64,000 nucleotides of DNA from Nakamurella alba. Lineage in GTDB: Bacteria; Actinomycetota; Actinomycetes; Mycobacteriales; Nakamurellaceae. This document shows, one piece after another, positions 27,805-37,168 of this stretch. A model generated the notes under the pieces. It had not been told where the DNA came from. It searched no databases and was given only the letters and a program-made list of their open reading frames with translations. The position numbers were made by a program, and so were the translations under genes. The stretch spans positions 248,001 to 312,000 of the forward strand of contig NZ_WLYK01000011.1 of assembly GCF_009707545.1 (NCBI RefSeq), written 5' to 3'. The number at the start of each line of letters is the position of its first letter. The stretch's first letter is position 1.

Positions 27805-29739
27805 GTGACCTCGCCTGCGGTGGACGCCGGGACGGTGGACCCGGGCGAGCCGGCGTCCGCCGACCTGCTGCGACGCACCCGGAAGTCGCTGCGCCGCAAC
27901 GGCTCCCGCGCACCGAAGGCGAGCAGGTGGCCGGACCGATGGCGGTCGCTCCGGGGCGCCGGCGGCCTGCGGATCCTCGGTGCCGCAGTCGGTGGCTACG
28001 TCCTGCAGTTGTCCTTCGCGCCGTCCACCTGGTGGTGGGCCGCGATCCTCGGCCTGGCGATGCTCGGGGTGAGTGTCCACGGTCGGCGGATGTGGCCGGC
28101 CATGGGGCTGGCGCTGGTCTTCGGGCTGGCCTTCTACCTGCCGTTGCTCTGGTGGACCACCGTCTACGTCGGCGGGATCGCCACCGCACTCGCGATCGCA
28201 GAGGCCCTGCTCACGGCGCCGGTCGGCGCGCTGATGGCAGCGGCCTCGAGACGATTGCCCGGCTGGCCGTTCTGGGCCGCCGCGGCCTGGATCGCCGGGG
28301 AGGCACTGCGCGCCCGGGCACCGTTCGGTGGGTTCCCCTGGGGCGCGATCGCGTTCTCCCAGCCGGACGGCCCACTGCTTCCGGCCGCTTCGCTGATCGG
28401 CGCTCCCGGCCTCGGGTTCCTCACCGCCCTGGCCGGTTTCGGCCTGTCCGCGCTGGTCCTGGTGGTGTTCCGGCACCGGCGGCCGGCGATCCCGGCGGGC
28501 GCCGCCACGATCAGAGCCACCGGCACAGCGGCGCCGGCCACGTCTGCGACCGGCACCGGCGCGCAGGGCGCGACAGCGACCACCACCACCGCGACCGGCG
28601 GGCCCGGGCCGGCCAGGACCCCGCTGCGGTCGGCACTGCGTCCCGCGCTGGTCATCGGCCCGGTGATCGCGCTGCTGCTGCCGTTCGGCGTCGGCCTGAT
28701 CGGGCTGAGCACCGAGCAGTCCGGCGAGGGCGCGCCCACCCGCACCATCGCGGTGATCCAGGGCAACGTGCCGGAGCCCGGCCTGGAGTTCAACGCCCGC
28801 CGCCGCGCGGTCACCGACATGCACGCGCAGGAGACCCACCTGCTGGCCGAGCAGGTGCGGGCCGGGACGGCGCCCGCGCCCGACCTGGTGATCTGGCCGG
28901 AGAACTCCTCGGACATCGACCCGTACACCAACCAGGACGCGTACAACGTCATCGATTCCGCGGTGAAGGACATCGGCGTCCCGGTGCTGATCGGCGCCGT
29001 GGTGTCCGGACCGCCCGGCGAGCGCGGCACGTACAACATGGGCATCGTCTGGGACCCGGTGACCGGCCCGGGGGAGACGTACACGAAGCGGCACCCGGTG
29101 CCGTTCGCCGAGTACATGCCCTACCGCTCGTTCTTCCGGCTGTTCACGCACTGGGTCGACTCGGCCGGCTACTTCATTCCGGGCACCACCGTCGGCAACC
29201 TGGACATGGCCGGGGTCAACATCGGTGACGTCATCTGCTTCGAGGTCGTCTACGACCACCTGGTGAAGGACGTCGTCGACGGCGGCGCGCAGGTACTGGT
29301 GGTGCAGACAAATAACGCCACCTTCGGCTACACCAACGAGACCTACCAGCAGCAGGCGATGAGCCGGGTCCGCGCCGTCGAACACGGCCGCTCCGTACTG
29401 ATCTCCGCGACCAGTGGCGTCTCCGCGGTCATCCGGCCGGACGGCAGCGTCGAGTCCTCGGTCGGGCTGTTCACCCCAGGAGTGATGACACCATCGGTTC
29501 CGCTGATCACGGCCACCACCCCCGGTACAGTGCTCGGAGCGCCGATCGAGTGGACCCTCACCATCGGCGTCATCGTGGTGCTGGGAGCGGTCACCGTTGT
29601 CGCCCGCCACCAGCGGCGGCGCACCGCCGACGGGGGATCGAGCAGCACCACCGGCACCACCGCGACGCCCGACGCGGGGTCGTCGAGCGCCCTGACCAGT
29701 ACGACCGCATCGGATCCACAGGAGGACACCCGGCAGTGA
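27805..29739 (+). CDS. lnt: Apolipoprotein N-acyltransferase
   Basis: The 644-residue membrane enzyme transfers an acyl chain to the N-terminal Cys of lipoproteins. An N-terminal bundle of six to seven membrane helices (about 55-300) is interrupted by an Ala/Thr-rich loop. The extracytoplasmic nitrilase-like domain follows with the triad residues visible: Glu in VIWPENSSD, Lys in [10 protein letters not shown] and Cys in [13 protein letters not shown] last helix ([16 protein letters not shown]) and a Ser/Thr-rich tail close it. It overlaps the mannose-transferase gene by 4 nt, the same order as Ppm2-Ppm1 in mycobacteria, where the two proteins interact. Confidence 0.93.
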   Translation: MTSPAVDAGTVDPGEPASADLLRRTRKSLRRNGSRAPKASRWPDRWRSLRGAGGLRILGAAVGGYVLQLSFAPSTWWWAAILGLAMLGVSVHGRRMWPAMGLALVFGLAFYLPLLWWTTVYVGGIATALAIAEALLTAPVGALMAAASRRLPGWPFWAAAAWIAGEALRARAPFGGFPWGAIAFSQPDGPLLPAASLIGAPGLGFLTALAGFGLSALVLVVFRHRRPAIPAGAATIRATGTAAPATSATGTGAQGATATTTTATGGPGPARTPLRSALRPALVIGPVIALLLPFGVGLIGLSTEQSGEGAPTRTIAVIQGNVPEPGLEFNARRRAVTDMHAQETHLLAEQVRAGTAPAPDLVIWPENSSDIDPYTNQDAYNVIDSAVKDIGVPVLIGAVVSGPPGERGTYNMGIVWDPVTGPGETYTKRHPVPFAEYMPYRSFFRLFTHWVDSAGYFIPGTTVGNLDMAGVNIGDVICFEVVYDHLVKDVVDGGAQVLVVQTNNATFGYTNETYQQQAMSRVRAVEHGRSVLISATSGVSAVIRPDGSVESSVGLFTPGVMTPSVPLITATTPGTVLGAPIEWTLTIGVIVVLGAVTVVARHQRRRTADGGSSSTTGTTATPDAGSSSALTSTTASDPQEDTRQ

Positions 29740-30524
29740 AGAGCTCCCGCGAGGCTGACGCACCGCGCGACCCCGTGGCCACGGACCGGGTCCTGGTGAT
29801 CATCCCGACCTACGACGAGCGGGAGAACCTGCCGCGCATCCTGGACCGGCTGCGTGCCACCCTGCCCGACGTGTCCGTGCTGGTCGTCGACGACAACTCG
29901 CCCGACGGCACCGGCGACATCGCGGATGCCCGGGCCGCGGAGGACGAGCGCCTGCACGTCCTGCACCGCACGGAGAAGAACGGCCTGGGCGGCGCGTACA
30001 TCGCCGGGTTCGGTTGGGGACTCGACCGTGGCTACCAGGTGCTGGTCGAGATGGACGCCGACGGCTCGCACCCGCCGGAGCAGCTGCCCCGGCTGCTGGA
30101 CGCGCTGGACCGCGCCGACCTCGTCATCGGTTCCCGCTACGTCCCGGGCGGCAGCGTCGTGAACTGGCCGAAGAGCCGCGAGGTGCTCTCCCGCGGCGGC
30201 AACCTGTACTGCCGGCTCGCCCTGGGTGTGGGGGTCAAGGACATCACCGCCGGGTTCCGGGCCTACCGGGCCGAGGTGCTCAAGGGCATCGACCTGTCCG
30301 GCATCGAGTCGCACGGTTACTGCTTCCAGGTCGACCTGGCCTGGCGCTCGCTGCAGGCCGGCTTCCGGGTCGTGGAGGTGCCGATCACCTTCACCGAGCG
30401 GGAGATCGGCGTCTCCAAGATGAGCGGCAACATCGTCCGCGAGGCGCTGCTGAAGGTCACTGTCTGGGGACTGAAGCACCGGGTGGACCAGGCGAAATCG
30501 CTCGTCGGGCTCGGCAAACGCTGA
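29736..30524 (+). CDS. ppm1: Polyprenol monophosphomannose synthase
   Basis: The 262-residue GT2 glycosyltransferase makes polyprenyl-phosphate-mannose from GDP-mannose, the donor for lipoglycans and protein O-mannosylation. Motifs seen are [28 protein letters not shown], the metal-binding [20 protein letters not shown] and the acceptor-side [16 protein letters not shown]. There is no membrane anchor of its own, consistent with anchoring through the adjacent Lnt-like protein. GTG 29736 overlaps the lnt stop and has GGAGGA at 29721-29726. Confidence 0.94.
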   Translation: MKSSREADAPRDPVATDRVLVIIPTYDERENLPRILDRLRATLPDVSVLVVDDNSPDGTGDIADARAAEDERLHVLHRTEKNGLGGAYIAGFGWGLDRGYQVLVEMDADGSHPPEQLPRLLDALDRADLVIGSRYVPGGSVVNWPKSREVLSRGGNLYCRLALGVGVKDITAGFRAYRAEVLKGIDLSGIESHGYCFQVDLAWRSLQAGFRVVEVPITFTEREIGVSKMSGNIVREALLKVTVWGLKHRVDQAKSLVGLGKR

Positions 30525-30557
30525 TCTGTCGGTCCGCCGCACGCACCAGGAACGCGA

Positions 30558-30593
30558 GAAGGGCCCCGGAACCGTATGGTTCCGGGGCCCTTC
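30558..30593. terminator. Bidirectional hairpin terminator between ppm1 and rbpA
   Basis: A perfect 16-bp GC-rich stem (GAAGGGCCCCGGAACC and its complement) with a GTAT loop lies 33 nt after the ppm1 stop and 38 nt before the rbpA stop. It can serve both convergent genes. Confidence 0.85.
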
Positions 30594-30631
30594 CCGTCCC
30601 GCTGGTGCGATCCCGCCGTGGCGGGTTCCGT

Positions 30632-30973
30632 TCAGGAGGCGGTGCGGCGCGCCTTCAGCTCCGCCAGCCGCTCGTTGAGGATCTCCTCGAGTTCGGCGAT
30701 GGAGCGACGCTCCAGCAGCATGTCCCAGTGGGTGCGCGGCGGCTTGACCGCCTTGCCCTCGGGGACGGAACCGTCGACAAGGGTCGACTCGACACCGTGC
30801 ATGCGGCAGTCCCACACCGCGGGGACCTCGGCATCGTCCGCGAGCGGGACGGTGAACTCGTGGTCACGCGGGCAGTGGTAGGTCGCGGTGCGACGCGGTG
30901 CCAGGTCGTGATTGCGGTCGGCCTCGTAGCTGGTGCTGCCGAGCCGTGAACCGCGGAGAACGCGGTCGGCCAT
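30632..30973 (-). CDS. rbpA: RNA polymerase-binding protein RbpA
   Basis: The 113-residue actinobacterial transcription factor stabilises the RNA polymerase holoenzyme with the housekeeping sigma factor. Family features are the start MADRVLRGSRLGSTSYE, the core (YHCPRDHEFTVPLADDAEVPAVWDC) with two Cys, the basic linker around KPPRTHWDMLLERR that touches promoter DNA, and the C-terminal sigma-interacting helix (ELEEILNERLAELKARR). The length is normal. AAAGGA precedes ATG 30973. In the 393-bp gap to lysE (30974-31366) I see no further gene. TACGGT at 31316-31321 is a weak -10 candidate for lysE. Confidence 0.96.
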   Translation of the reverse strand: MADRVLRGSRLGSTSYEADRNHDLAPRRTATYHCPRDHEFTVPLADDAEVPAVWDCRMHGVESTLVDGSVPEGKAVKPPRTHWDMLLERRSIAELEEILNERLAELKARRTAS

Positions 30974-31366
30974 GATGGTCCTTTCTGGCATCCGGAGAAC
31001 CGGAAGCGGCAACTCGTGGTTCGAGGCGGATCCCGCCGAACCGGTCCGGACGATCGTTCCGGCGTCCGGGTTCGGGTACCTGATGGATACCCAGACCTGA
31101 CAACGCCATCTGATGTGCGTTCGTTCCCCGCACGGGACCGGATGGCTCGCCGGGGACGTCCCGGAGAATCTGTGTCACGTCCGGCTCGGGCCTTCACCCG
31201 CCGGAACGCAGCGCAGAAGGTTAGCGCACCGCACGGTCCGGCGGCGAGGTGGTCCGACCGGGTGTGACGAGAACAACCCGGATGCCCTCGATGCCCGGAG
31301 CGGGTCGGCGCCCGCTACGGTGTTCCCGCCGCCGGGTGGATCCCCGGCGACGGACCGGAGGTGCAG

Positions 31367-31999
31367 ATGACCCTGCTCGACGCGGTCCTGTCCTTCGCCG
31401 TGGTGGCGGGCCTGCTCACCATCACCCCGGGTCTGGACACCGCACTGGTGCTGCGGTCGGCGCTGACCCAGGGACGCGCCCCGGCCTTCGCGACCGCGCT
31501 GGGAGTCGGTACCGGCGCACTGATCTGGGGCGCGGCAGCCGCTGTCGGAGTGTCCGCGCTGCTGACCGCCTGGACCGTCGCCTTCACCATCCTCAAGATC
31601 GTGGGCGCGGCCTACATGCTCTTCCTGGGCGGCCGCCTGCTGTGGGCGGCGGTGCGCGGAACGGCGGACCCGGCCCCGGTCGACGCGGGACCCGTTGCCC
31701 GCTCCGCCTGGACGGGGTGGCGCCGCGGCATGTTGACCAACCTGCTCAACCCGAAGGTCGGCGCCTTCTACGTCGCGGTGCTCCCGCAGTTCCTGCCGCC
31801 CGACGTGCCGCACCTGTGGATGGGGCTGCTGCTCGCCTTCGTGCACACCGTGCTGGGGATGATCTGGTTCACCGGGGTGATCCTCGGCGCGTCCTCGGTG
31901 CGCAGGTGGCTCACCCGCAGGTCGGCGCAACGGACCATCGATGGCGGGACAGGAGCGGTGCTCGTCGGCTTCGGGGTGAAACTCGCACTGACCCGCTGA
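31367..31999 (+). CDS. LysE/RhtB-family exporter
   Basis: The 210-residue protein has six hydrophobic segments and the family signature at the N-terminus (SFAVVAGLLTITPGLDTALVLRSAL). The Gly-rich helix 2 (ATALGVGTGALIWG) and the GMLTNLLNPKVGAFYVAVLPQF motif are also present. These exporters release amino acids or related small molecules; the substrate is not evident. ATG 31367 follows GGAGG at 31357-31361. The 8-bp repeat array begins within its last codons. Confidence 0.9.
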   Translation: MTLLDAVLSFAVVAGLLTITPGLDTALVLRSALTQGRAPAFATALGVGTGALIWGAAAAVGVSALLTAWTVAFTILKIVGAAYMLFLGGRLLWAAVRGTADPAPVDAGPVARSAWTGWRRGMLTNLLNPKVGAFYVAVLPQFLPPDVPHLWMGLLLAFVHTVLGMIWFTGVILGASSVRRWLTRRSAQRTIDGGTGAVLVGFGVKLALTR

Positions 32000-32078
32000 C
32001 CCGCTGACCCGCTGACCCGCTGACCCGCTGACCCGCTGACCCGCTGACCCGCCGACCCGCTGACCCGCTGACCCGCTG
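31991..32078 (+). repeat. 8-bp microsatellite, 11 copies
   Basis: ACCCGCTG is repeated 11 times head to tail, with one variant copy (ACCCGCCG, copy 8). It starts in the last codons of the LysE gene and ends 6 nt before the stop of the nitronate monooxygenase gene. Copy-number change would not alter LysE because its stop codon is in the first copies. Confidence 0.95.
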
Positions 32079-32083
32079 ACCGC

Positions 32084-33031
32084 TCAGGACCCGGCGAGCG
32101 ACGCCAGATCTTTGGCGACGTCGCGGAACTCGGTCAGCGTGCGCTCGAAGATCTCTGCCACCGGCAGGATCTCGTCGATCCGCCCGGCCACCTGCCCGAG
32201 CTGGGCCAGGCTCGCCTCGATCTCACCGCCGTAGTACAGGGTGGTCACCTCGGCCAGCCAGGTGGCGACGTCGGAGTCGGGTTCGCCGGCGAGGGCCGTC
32301 TCCAGACGGGTGGACAACTCCGTGCGCAGCACCCGCATCGGCCGGCCGACGGCCCGGTTGATCAGCAGGGTGTCGGTCTCGGTGGCGGCCACCACCGCCG
32401 CCTTGAGGTTGTCGTGCACGGCGGACTCGGCGGAGGCCAGCATCCGGGTGCCCATCTGCGCGCCCTCCGCGCCGAGCGCGAACACCGAGGCCAGCGACCG
32501 GCCGTCGACGACGCCGCCGGCGGCGATCACCGGGACGTCGACCCGGGACGCGACCAGCGGGACCAGCACCGTGGTCGACACCTCGCGCGGGTTCTTGAAC
32601 CCTGCGCCCTCGTTGCCCTCCACCACCAGGCCGTCCACCCCGGCGGCGACGGCCTTGAGCGCCGCCGTCAGCGACGGAACCACGTGGTAGACGACCAGTC
32701 CGGCCTCCTTGAACACCGGTGTCAACTTCGCCGGTGATCCGGCCGAGGTGGTGACGAACCGGATGCCCTCCTCGATGATCATCTCCACGACGCGCGGATC
32801 CTTGGCGAAGAGCAGCGGCACGTTCACCCCGAACGGCCGGTCGGTGAGGTCCCGGGTGCGGCGGATCTCCTCCCGGACGATGTCCGGTGCCAGCGAGCCC
32901 GGCACCAGTCCCATGCCGCCCGCGTTCGACACCGCCGCCACCAGTTCGGCCCGGGCCACCCAGCCCATCGGTGCGGACAGGATCGGGATCGGGACACCGA
33001 GGTCGCGGGTGACGCGATTGTCGAAGATCAC
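32084..33031 (-). CDS. Nitronate monooxygenase-like FMN protein
   Basis: The 315-residue TIM-barrel FMN protein resembles class I nitronate monooxygenases (2-nitropropane dioxygenase). Visible features are PILSAPMGWVARAELVAAVSNAGGMGLVPG near the start, GLVVEGNEGAGF, the phosphate-binding VPVIAAGGVVDG and LGAEGAQMGTRML. The catalytic-His position (usually EGxEAGGH) reads EGNEGAGF, so the active site differs from typical enzymes and the activity is uncertain. GTG 33031 is taken as start because the alignment begins VIFDNRVTRDLG; a longer frame extends to 33106. Confidence 0.85.
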   Translation of the reverse strand: MIFDNRVTRDLGVPIPILSAPMGWVARAELVAAVSNAGGMGLVPGSLAPDIVREEIRRTRDLTDRPFGVNVPLLFAKDPRVVEMIIEEGIRFVTTSAGSPAKLTPVFKEAGLVVYHVVPSLTAALKAVAAGVDGLVVEGNEGAGFKNPREVSTTVLVPLVASRVDVPVIAAGGVVDGRSLASVFALGAEGAQMGTRMLASAESAVHDNLKAAVVAATETDTLLINRAVGRPMRVLRTELSTRLETALAGEPDSDVATWLAEVTTLYYGGEIEASLAQLGQVAGRIDEILPVAEIFERTLTEFRDVAKDLASLAGS

Positions 33032-33187
33032 CGGCCGACGGTCCCACCGGGCGGCCCGACCCCGACACCGTGCAGGAGCGGGAGTTTGTGACTCCGCACA
33101 GGGCACCCGCGGGTCCGCCGGACCGGTCGGTCCGTGCCGGGTACCGATCGGACGGGGGATCGGACAGGTGGATTCCGGCAGGGTGGA

Positions 33188-33589
33188 TCAGCCCGGGGAG
33201 ATCAGCAGCGTGGTCGCGGTGGCCTGCTCGCCGGTCATCGCCTCGATGTACGCGGCGCCGTGATCGCCGTACTTGGCCCGGTAGCCGTCGTCGATCGCCG
33301 ACCGGTCGGCGATGTCCGCACCGGTGTTGTGGAAGTGCACCACCGTCTCGGTGCCGTCCAGCCGCAGCAGGCCCTCGCCCAGCCGGCTCGCGTGCCGGTA
33401 CCAGGCACCGCGCGTGCCCTTCCACGAGCGTGCGTACAGCCGGTCCCCGACCCCGACCAGCCAGATCGGCACCCACGCCCGGAGCGTGCCGTCGGGCCGT
33501 CGGGTGGTGACGTCGACCTCGACCGCCCGGGCCAGCGCCGCCAGCAACTCCGGGTCCCAGCCTTCTGCTGCCTCGCTCGACGGGGTCAT
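33188..33589 (-). CDS. DUF2255-family protein
   Basis: The 133-residue protein fits DUF2255: VEVDVTTRRPDGTLRAWVPIWLVGVGDRLYARSW, then GAWYRHASRLGEGLLRL and IDDGYRAKYGDHGAAYIEAMTGEQATATTLLISPG. This is a small split-barrel-like fold. DUF2255 proteins are often described as pyridoxamine-5'-phosphate-oxidase-like, but no cofactor residues can be assigned here. ATG 33589 has GAGGG six nt upstream. No operon is evident. Confidence 0.75.
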   Translation of the reverse strand: MTPSSEAAEGWDPELLAALARAVEVDVTTRRPDGTLRAWVPIWLVGVGDRLYARSWKGTRGAWYRHASRLGEGLLRLDGTETVVHFHNTGADIADRSAIDDGYRAKYGDHGAAYIEAMTGEQATATTLLISPG

Positions 33590-33765
33590 CGGCCCTCCCA
33601 GCGCTCTCGTTCCCTCCGCTGCCACCGGACCAGCGGCGTCGTACAGCCGTCGCACAGCTCGTACTGCCGAGTCTGGCAGGGTTGCGGACTTCCGGCAGCG
33701 GGACCACGGCCCGGTCAGCAGCGGTGGCCGCAGGGTGCTGCGCAGTGGCGGTTTTCGATTCCGCG

Positions 33766-34515
33766 TCAACCCTGCAGCGGCAGGGTGCCGTCCCCGGCGG
33801 CCGGGCCGAGATCCCCCGACCGGTGGTGCCGCCGGCACAGCACGCGGTAGTGCACGGCCGGAGCGGAGGCGGCGGATTCTGTTGCGGTGGCATCGTTGTC
33901 GGTATCGGCCACGACGACCTGGGCGCCTTCACGGACGACCGTGCCGTCGACGATCCGGGCGTTGAACCGGCCCGGGCGGCCGCACCAGCAGAGCACCTCC
34001 ACCTGCAGCGGGAGCACCTCGTCGGCGAGCTCGAAGAGCCGGGTGGAGCCGGGGAACATGCGACCGCGGAAGTCGGTGGCGATGCCGAAGGCGTACACGT
34101 CGACCTGCGTGTCGTCGGCCAGCAGCGCCAGCTGGTCGATCTGCTCGGGGGTGAAGAACTGCGCTTCGTCCACGATCAGGTAGTCGACCCGGCGCCCGCG
34201 GGCCCAGGATTGGCGGACCAGGTCGGCCAGATCCATCGAGTCGTCGACCTCCACCGCCGGGCGGGCGATGCCCATCCGGGAGGTGATCTGGGCGGTGTGC
34301 GAGCGGTCCAGCTTCGTCAGCAGCAGTCCGTGCCGGCCCTGTCGGCTGTGGTTGTGGTCGAGCTGCAGGGCCAGCGTCGACTTCCCGCAGTCCATCGGGC
34401 CGTAGAAGAACTTGACCACGCCACCGGCCGACAGCGCCCGCCGGTCACCGGAGGCCGGAACCGTCGACAGGGTGTCCGGCCGGCGTGGGTCCGCGGTGCT
34501 GCCGTCGTCCGTCAC
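33766..34515 (-). CDS. tdk: Thymidine kinase, type II
   Basis: The 249-residue enzyme phosphorylates thymidine in salvage. The P-loop is GPMDCGKSTLAL. The Walker B/base region is VDEAQFFTPEQ and the lasso-like segment is IATDFRGRMFPGS. Zinc-binding Cys pairs are CWCGRPGRFNAR and CRRHH. A 32-residue N-terminal extension precedes the usual start. GTG 34515 is kept because TAGAGT (34524-34529) lies 8 nt upstream with no ribosome site, a leaderless pattern; GTG 34419 would give the usual length of about 217. The C-terminal 20 residues are low complexity. Confidence 0.92.
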   Translation of the reverse strand: MTDDGSTADPRRPDTLSTVPASGDRRALSAGGVVKFFYGPMDCGKSTLALQLDHNHSRQGRHGLLLTKLDRSHTAQITSRMGIARPAVEVDDSMDLADLVRQSWARGRRVDYLIVDEAQFFTPEQIDQLALLADDTQVDVYAFGIATDFRGRMFPGSTRLFELADEVLPLQVEVLCWCGRPGRFNARIVDGTVVREGAQVVVADTDNDATATESAASAPAVHYRVLCRRHHRSGDLGPAAGDGTLPLQG

Positions 34516-34642
34516 GACCGGCCACTCTATCGGCGCCCGGCGGATGCGCAGGAACCCCGGATCGCGGTCCCGCTCACCCAGCTGCCGGGGAAGGCGCTCA
34601 CGCCAGTCGTCCGGGAGGACCATGTCCCGTGTCCGTCTGCTG

Positions 34643-34849
34643 ACTGCGCCCGATCCGCGCCGTCCACCCGCGCAATCCGCGACCCAACGGCACCGATCGA
34701 GGACCGCCGCCCACCACCCGCTCATCCCGGGCCCCGGCACTTCGGTGTCGCCGCCGCCGGCCAGACACCCCTCCCGGATCACCTCACCGGCCACTGCGCC
34801 CCATCCGTGCCGTCCAACCGCGGAGATCGCGGACGAACGGCACCGATCG
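34643..34849 (+). repeat. Two degenerate ~57-bp direct repeats in a 562-bp gap
   Basis: The segment 34643-34699 (ACTGCGCCCGATCCGCGCCG to ACGGCACCGATCGA) recurs with changes at 34793-34849. A short GTCGTCGCCAACA(C/G)T doublet follows at about 34916-34955. The gap 34516-35077 between tdk and the TetR gene shows no supportable gene; open frames across it are shadows of high GC content. Confidence 0.6.
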
Positions 34850-35077
34850 GCCGCGCCAGCTCGCGCAGCCGGGACGCCCCCCGGTGCGGCCGCCAATTGC
34901 CGACGCCCACGGCTCGTCGCCAACAGTGTCGTCGCCAACACTGTCGTCGCGGGCTGTGCCGCGGACGACTGGTGCCGTGGGCGACCTGGATCGGGATCCG
35001 CGGGCGGCACTCGCAGATCGGGGTGGTGGAGGGGGAGCGGAGGAAGTGGAAGGGATCCGAGGGCGAGACGTTGGTGG

Positions 35078-35722
35078 TCAGTGCCCGCGGGCGTACCCGG
35101 CGAGGAACACCCGCACCGACTCGGCAACGTGCTGCCGCAGCCAGGTCCGGGTGGGCGGCGGGGCCTCCAGCAGCATCGCCCGGTTGAGCGGCTCGCCCAT
35201 CACCATCCAGTTGAAGCTGCGGGCGGCCGCCGGTGGGTCCGGCACGAGCAGCAGCCCGGCCCGGTCGAGCCGGCCGAAGCGCTCGGCCATGGCCGCCATC
35301 GCCAGCGCGGGCCCTGCGTCCCACAGCACCTTCGCCAGTGCCGGGAAGCGGCCCACCTCGCCGATGACCAGGCGGCGCAGCCGGACGATCCGCGGCGACA
35401 GCACCCGGTGCAGTTGGGCGAGTCCGTAACCCACCAGGAACTCCTCGAGATCCTCCGGATCCGTGGGATCGGCGGGCTCGTCGTGCAGGCCGGCGCCGGC
35501 GGCCTTCGTCATCGCACTCACCAACTCGACGAACAGCAGCTCCTTGTTCCCGAAGTGGGCGTACACCGTCTGCTTGGAAGCACCGGCCAGGGAGGCGATC
35601 TCGTCCATCGACGCGTCGGCGTACCCGTCCCGGAGGAACACCTCCTCGGCGGCCGCCAGGATCGCGCGTTCCTTCTCCGCGGTCCGGCCGCCGGGGCGGC
35701 GGGACACGGTCCGTTCGGTCAT
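35078..35722 (-). CDS. TetR-family transcriptional regulator
   Basis: The 214-residue repressor has the N-terminal helix-turn-helix (ILAAAEEVFLRDGYADASMDEIASLAGASKQTVYAHFGNKELL) and an all-helical C-terminal domain that matches the AefR/TetR_C_7-like group (EFLVGYGLAQLHRVLSPRIVRLRRLVIGEVGRFP). It is divergent from the DUF1905 gene, and two similar inverted elements lie between them. It probably represses that gene and itself. The ligand is unknown. Confidence 0.92.
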   Translation of the reverse strand: MTERTVSRRPGGRTAEKERAILAAAEEVFLRDGYADASMDEIASLAGASKQTVYAHFGNKELLFVELVSAMTKAAGAGLHDEPADPTDPEDLEEFLVGYGLAQLHRVLSPRIVRLRRLVIGEVGRFPALAKVLWDAGPALAMAAMAERFGRLDRAGLLLVPDPPAAARSFNWMVMGEPLNRAMLLEAPPPTRTWLRQHVAESVRVFLAGYARGH

Positions 35723-35750
35723 CGATCGCCTCCGGGGGTTGCGGCTCAGT

Positions 35751-35795
35751 ACTGGGCAGTCTAGTTTGTGGAAGTCGGAACTGACCAGTCCAGTT
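35751..35795. promoter_or_regulatory. Paired TetR-type operator half-sites
   Basis: ACTGGGCAGTCTAGTT (35751-35766) and AACTGACCAGTCCAGTT (35779-35795) are near reverse complements of each other. The second also has internal AACTG/CAGTT symmetry. They fill the gap between the divergent TetR and DUF1905 genes, just ahead of the AAGGAG ribosome site at 35796. Confidence 0.6.
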
Positions 35796-35806
35796 AAGGA
35801 GACGTC

Positions 35807-36103
35807 ATGACCAGCACTTCGCCCGCCACCGCTCCCGTCGATCCGGAGCTCGCCGTCACCGCTACGCTGACCTGCGACAACACCCCGGGTGGCTGGACCG
35901 TGGTGTACCTGGCCGGATCGTCCGAGACCTTCGGCACCCGGAAGCCGGTGAAGGTGCGGGGGACGCTGGACGGCCACGAGTTCCGGGCGACCCTGCTGCC
36001 GATGGGCGACGGGACGCACATGCTCCCGGTGCGTGCCGCGTTGCGGCGAGCAGTCGGCAAGTCCGACGGTGCCGACGTCCGGGTCGCCCTGCGCCGCGCC
36101 TGA
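35807..36103 (+). CDS. DUF1905-family protein
   Basis: The 98-residue protein matches DUF1905: WTVVYLAGSSETFGTRKPVKVRGTLDGHEFRATLLPMGDGTHMLPVRAALRRAVGKSDGADVRVAL, a small beta-barrel. It is often fused or adjacent to YdeI-like domains, though not here. ATG 35807 has AAGGAG at 35796-35801. Its promoter lies in the TetR operator region, so it is the likely regulated target. The alpha/beta hydrolase follows 154 nt later and may or may not be co-transcribed. Confidence 0.82.
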   Translation: MTSTSPATAPVDPELAVTATLTCDNTPGGWTVVYLAGSSETFGTRKPVKVRGTLDGHEFRATLLPMGDGTHMLPVRAALRRAVGKSDGADVRVALRRA

Positions 36104-36257
36104 GTTCCCGGAGGCACCGCTCCGCTGTCGATCGCGGGGGCGGCGGGACCGCCGGACGTCGATCGCCGACGGCCTGTCCGGCTGTCCGCCTCCCTGCCGG
36201 CCGTCGCGCCGAGATCTTGTTCACCACCTGCACCTCACCCACGACAGGAGAACGCTG

Positions 36258-37064
36258 ATGACCGAGTACGTGACCACCGCCCGCGGCGACCGGATCGGCT
36301 ACGACCTACGCGGCAGCGGTCCGGCCCTGGTGTTCGTCGCCGGTGCCGGCCCGTTCCGCGCGATGGATCCGTGGACCACCGAGACCGCTGAGAAGGCGGC
36401 GGGTCTCGGACTGACCACGCTGGTCTTCGACCGGACCGGCCGGGGCGACAGCCCCGCCGGGGGCAGACTCGACCTGGATCGTGAACTCGACACGATCCGG
36501 GCCGTCATCGACGTCGCCGGGGGCCCGGCGGTGCTGTGCGGACACAGTTCCGGTTGCTCGATCGTGCTGCGCGCCGCGGCCGCCTGGCTGCCGGTGAACG
36601 GCCTGGCGCTGTGGGAGGCGCCGTTGGCCGGCTCCGCCGCCGACACCGCCTCCTGGTCGGACGGGATCGAGAGCCTCATCGACGCCGGGGATCTCGAGGG
36701 TGCCACCGAGCTCTACATGCGGGACATGCCGCCGGAGTGGCTGGCCGGGGCGAAGGCGTCGCCGGAGTGGGGTGTCATCGCCGCGTCGGTGGTGGCCAAG
36801 CGGGCCGATGCGCAGTCGCTCGCCTGGGCCACCGCTGCGCTGGAGGCCGCGATGGCAGGCGAGGGGGCGCTTCCGGCCCTGGGGATCCCGGTGCTGAGTA
36901 TGTACGGCACCGAGACCTTCCCCGAGATGCCCGTCGCCGCCGCACGTATCGCGGCGGCGATCCCCGGCACGTCGGTCGAGGAGATGCCCGGCGCACAGCA
37001 CGCCTGGGAGCCCGGGCCGATGGCCGATCGGCTCGCCGCGTTCACCCTGGCCGCCGCGGGCTGA
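36258..37064 (+). CDS. Alpha/beta-fold hydrolase
   Basis: The 268-residue hydrolase has the oxyanion region LVFVAGAGPFRAMDPW, the nucleophile elbow GHSSGCS (Ser near 97), a helical cap, and the catalytic His near the C-terminus in PGAQHAWEPG. The acid is probably the Glu in MYGTETFPEMP. The substrate is unknown. AGGAG lies 9 nt before ATG 36258. There is no signal peptide. It may belong to the TetR-controlled group upstream. Confidence 0.88.
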   Translation: MTEYVTTARGDRIGYDLRGSGPALVFVAGAGPFRAMDPWTTETAEKAAGLGLTTLVFDRTGRGDSPAGGRLDLDRELDTIRAVIDVAGGPAVLCGHSSGCSIVLRAAAAWLPVNGLALWEAPLAGSAADTASWSDGIESLIDAGDLEGATELYMRDMPPEWLAGAKASPEWGVIAASVVAKRADAQSLAWATAALEAAMAGEGALPALGIPVLSMYGTETFPEMPVAAARIAAAIPGTSVEEMPGAQHAWEPGPMADRLAAFTLAAAG

Positions 37065-37168
37065 GTCCCGGCGCACCGCACCTGGTTCCGACGGGTGGCC
37101 GGGTCCGGCGGCCGCCGGACCCACGACGAGTCAGGCAGTCGCCGGACGGTGCTCGACGACCGTCCGGG

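Noticed and set aside
30974-31366. Open frames between rbpA and lysE
   Set aside because: They are short, Arg-rich, lack ribosome sites and are not positioned after any promoter-like element.
31991-32078. CRISPR array
   Set aside because: Units are 8 bp head to tail with no spacers and no cas genes nearby.
33682-35187. Long plus-strand open frame of about 500 codons across tdk and the following gap
   Set aside because: It runs antisense to a well-supported thymidine kinase and through a repeat-rich gap, with Arg/Pro/Ala-rich composition typical of high-GC shadow frames.
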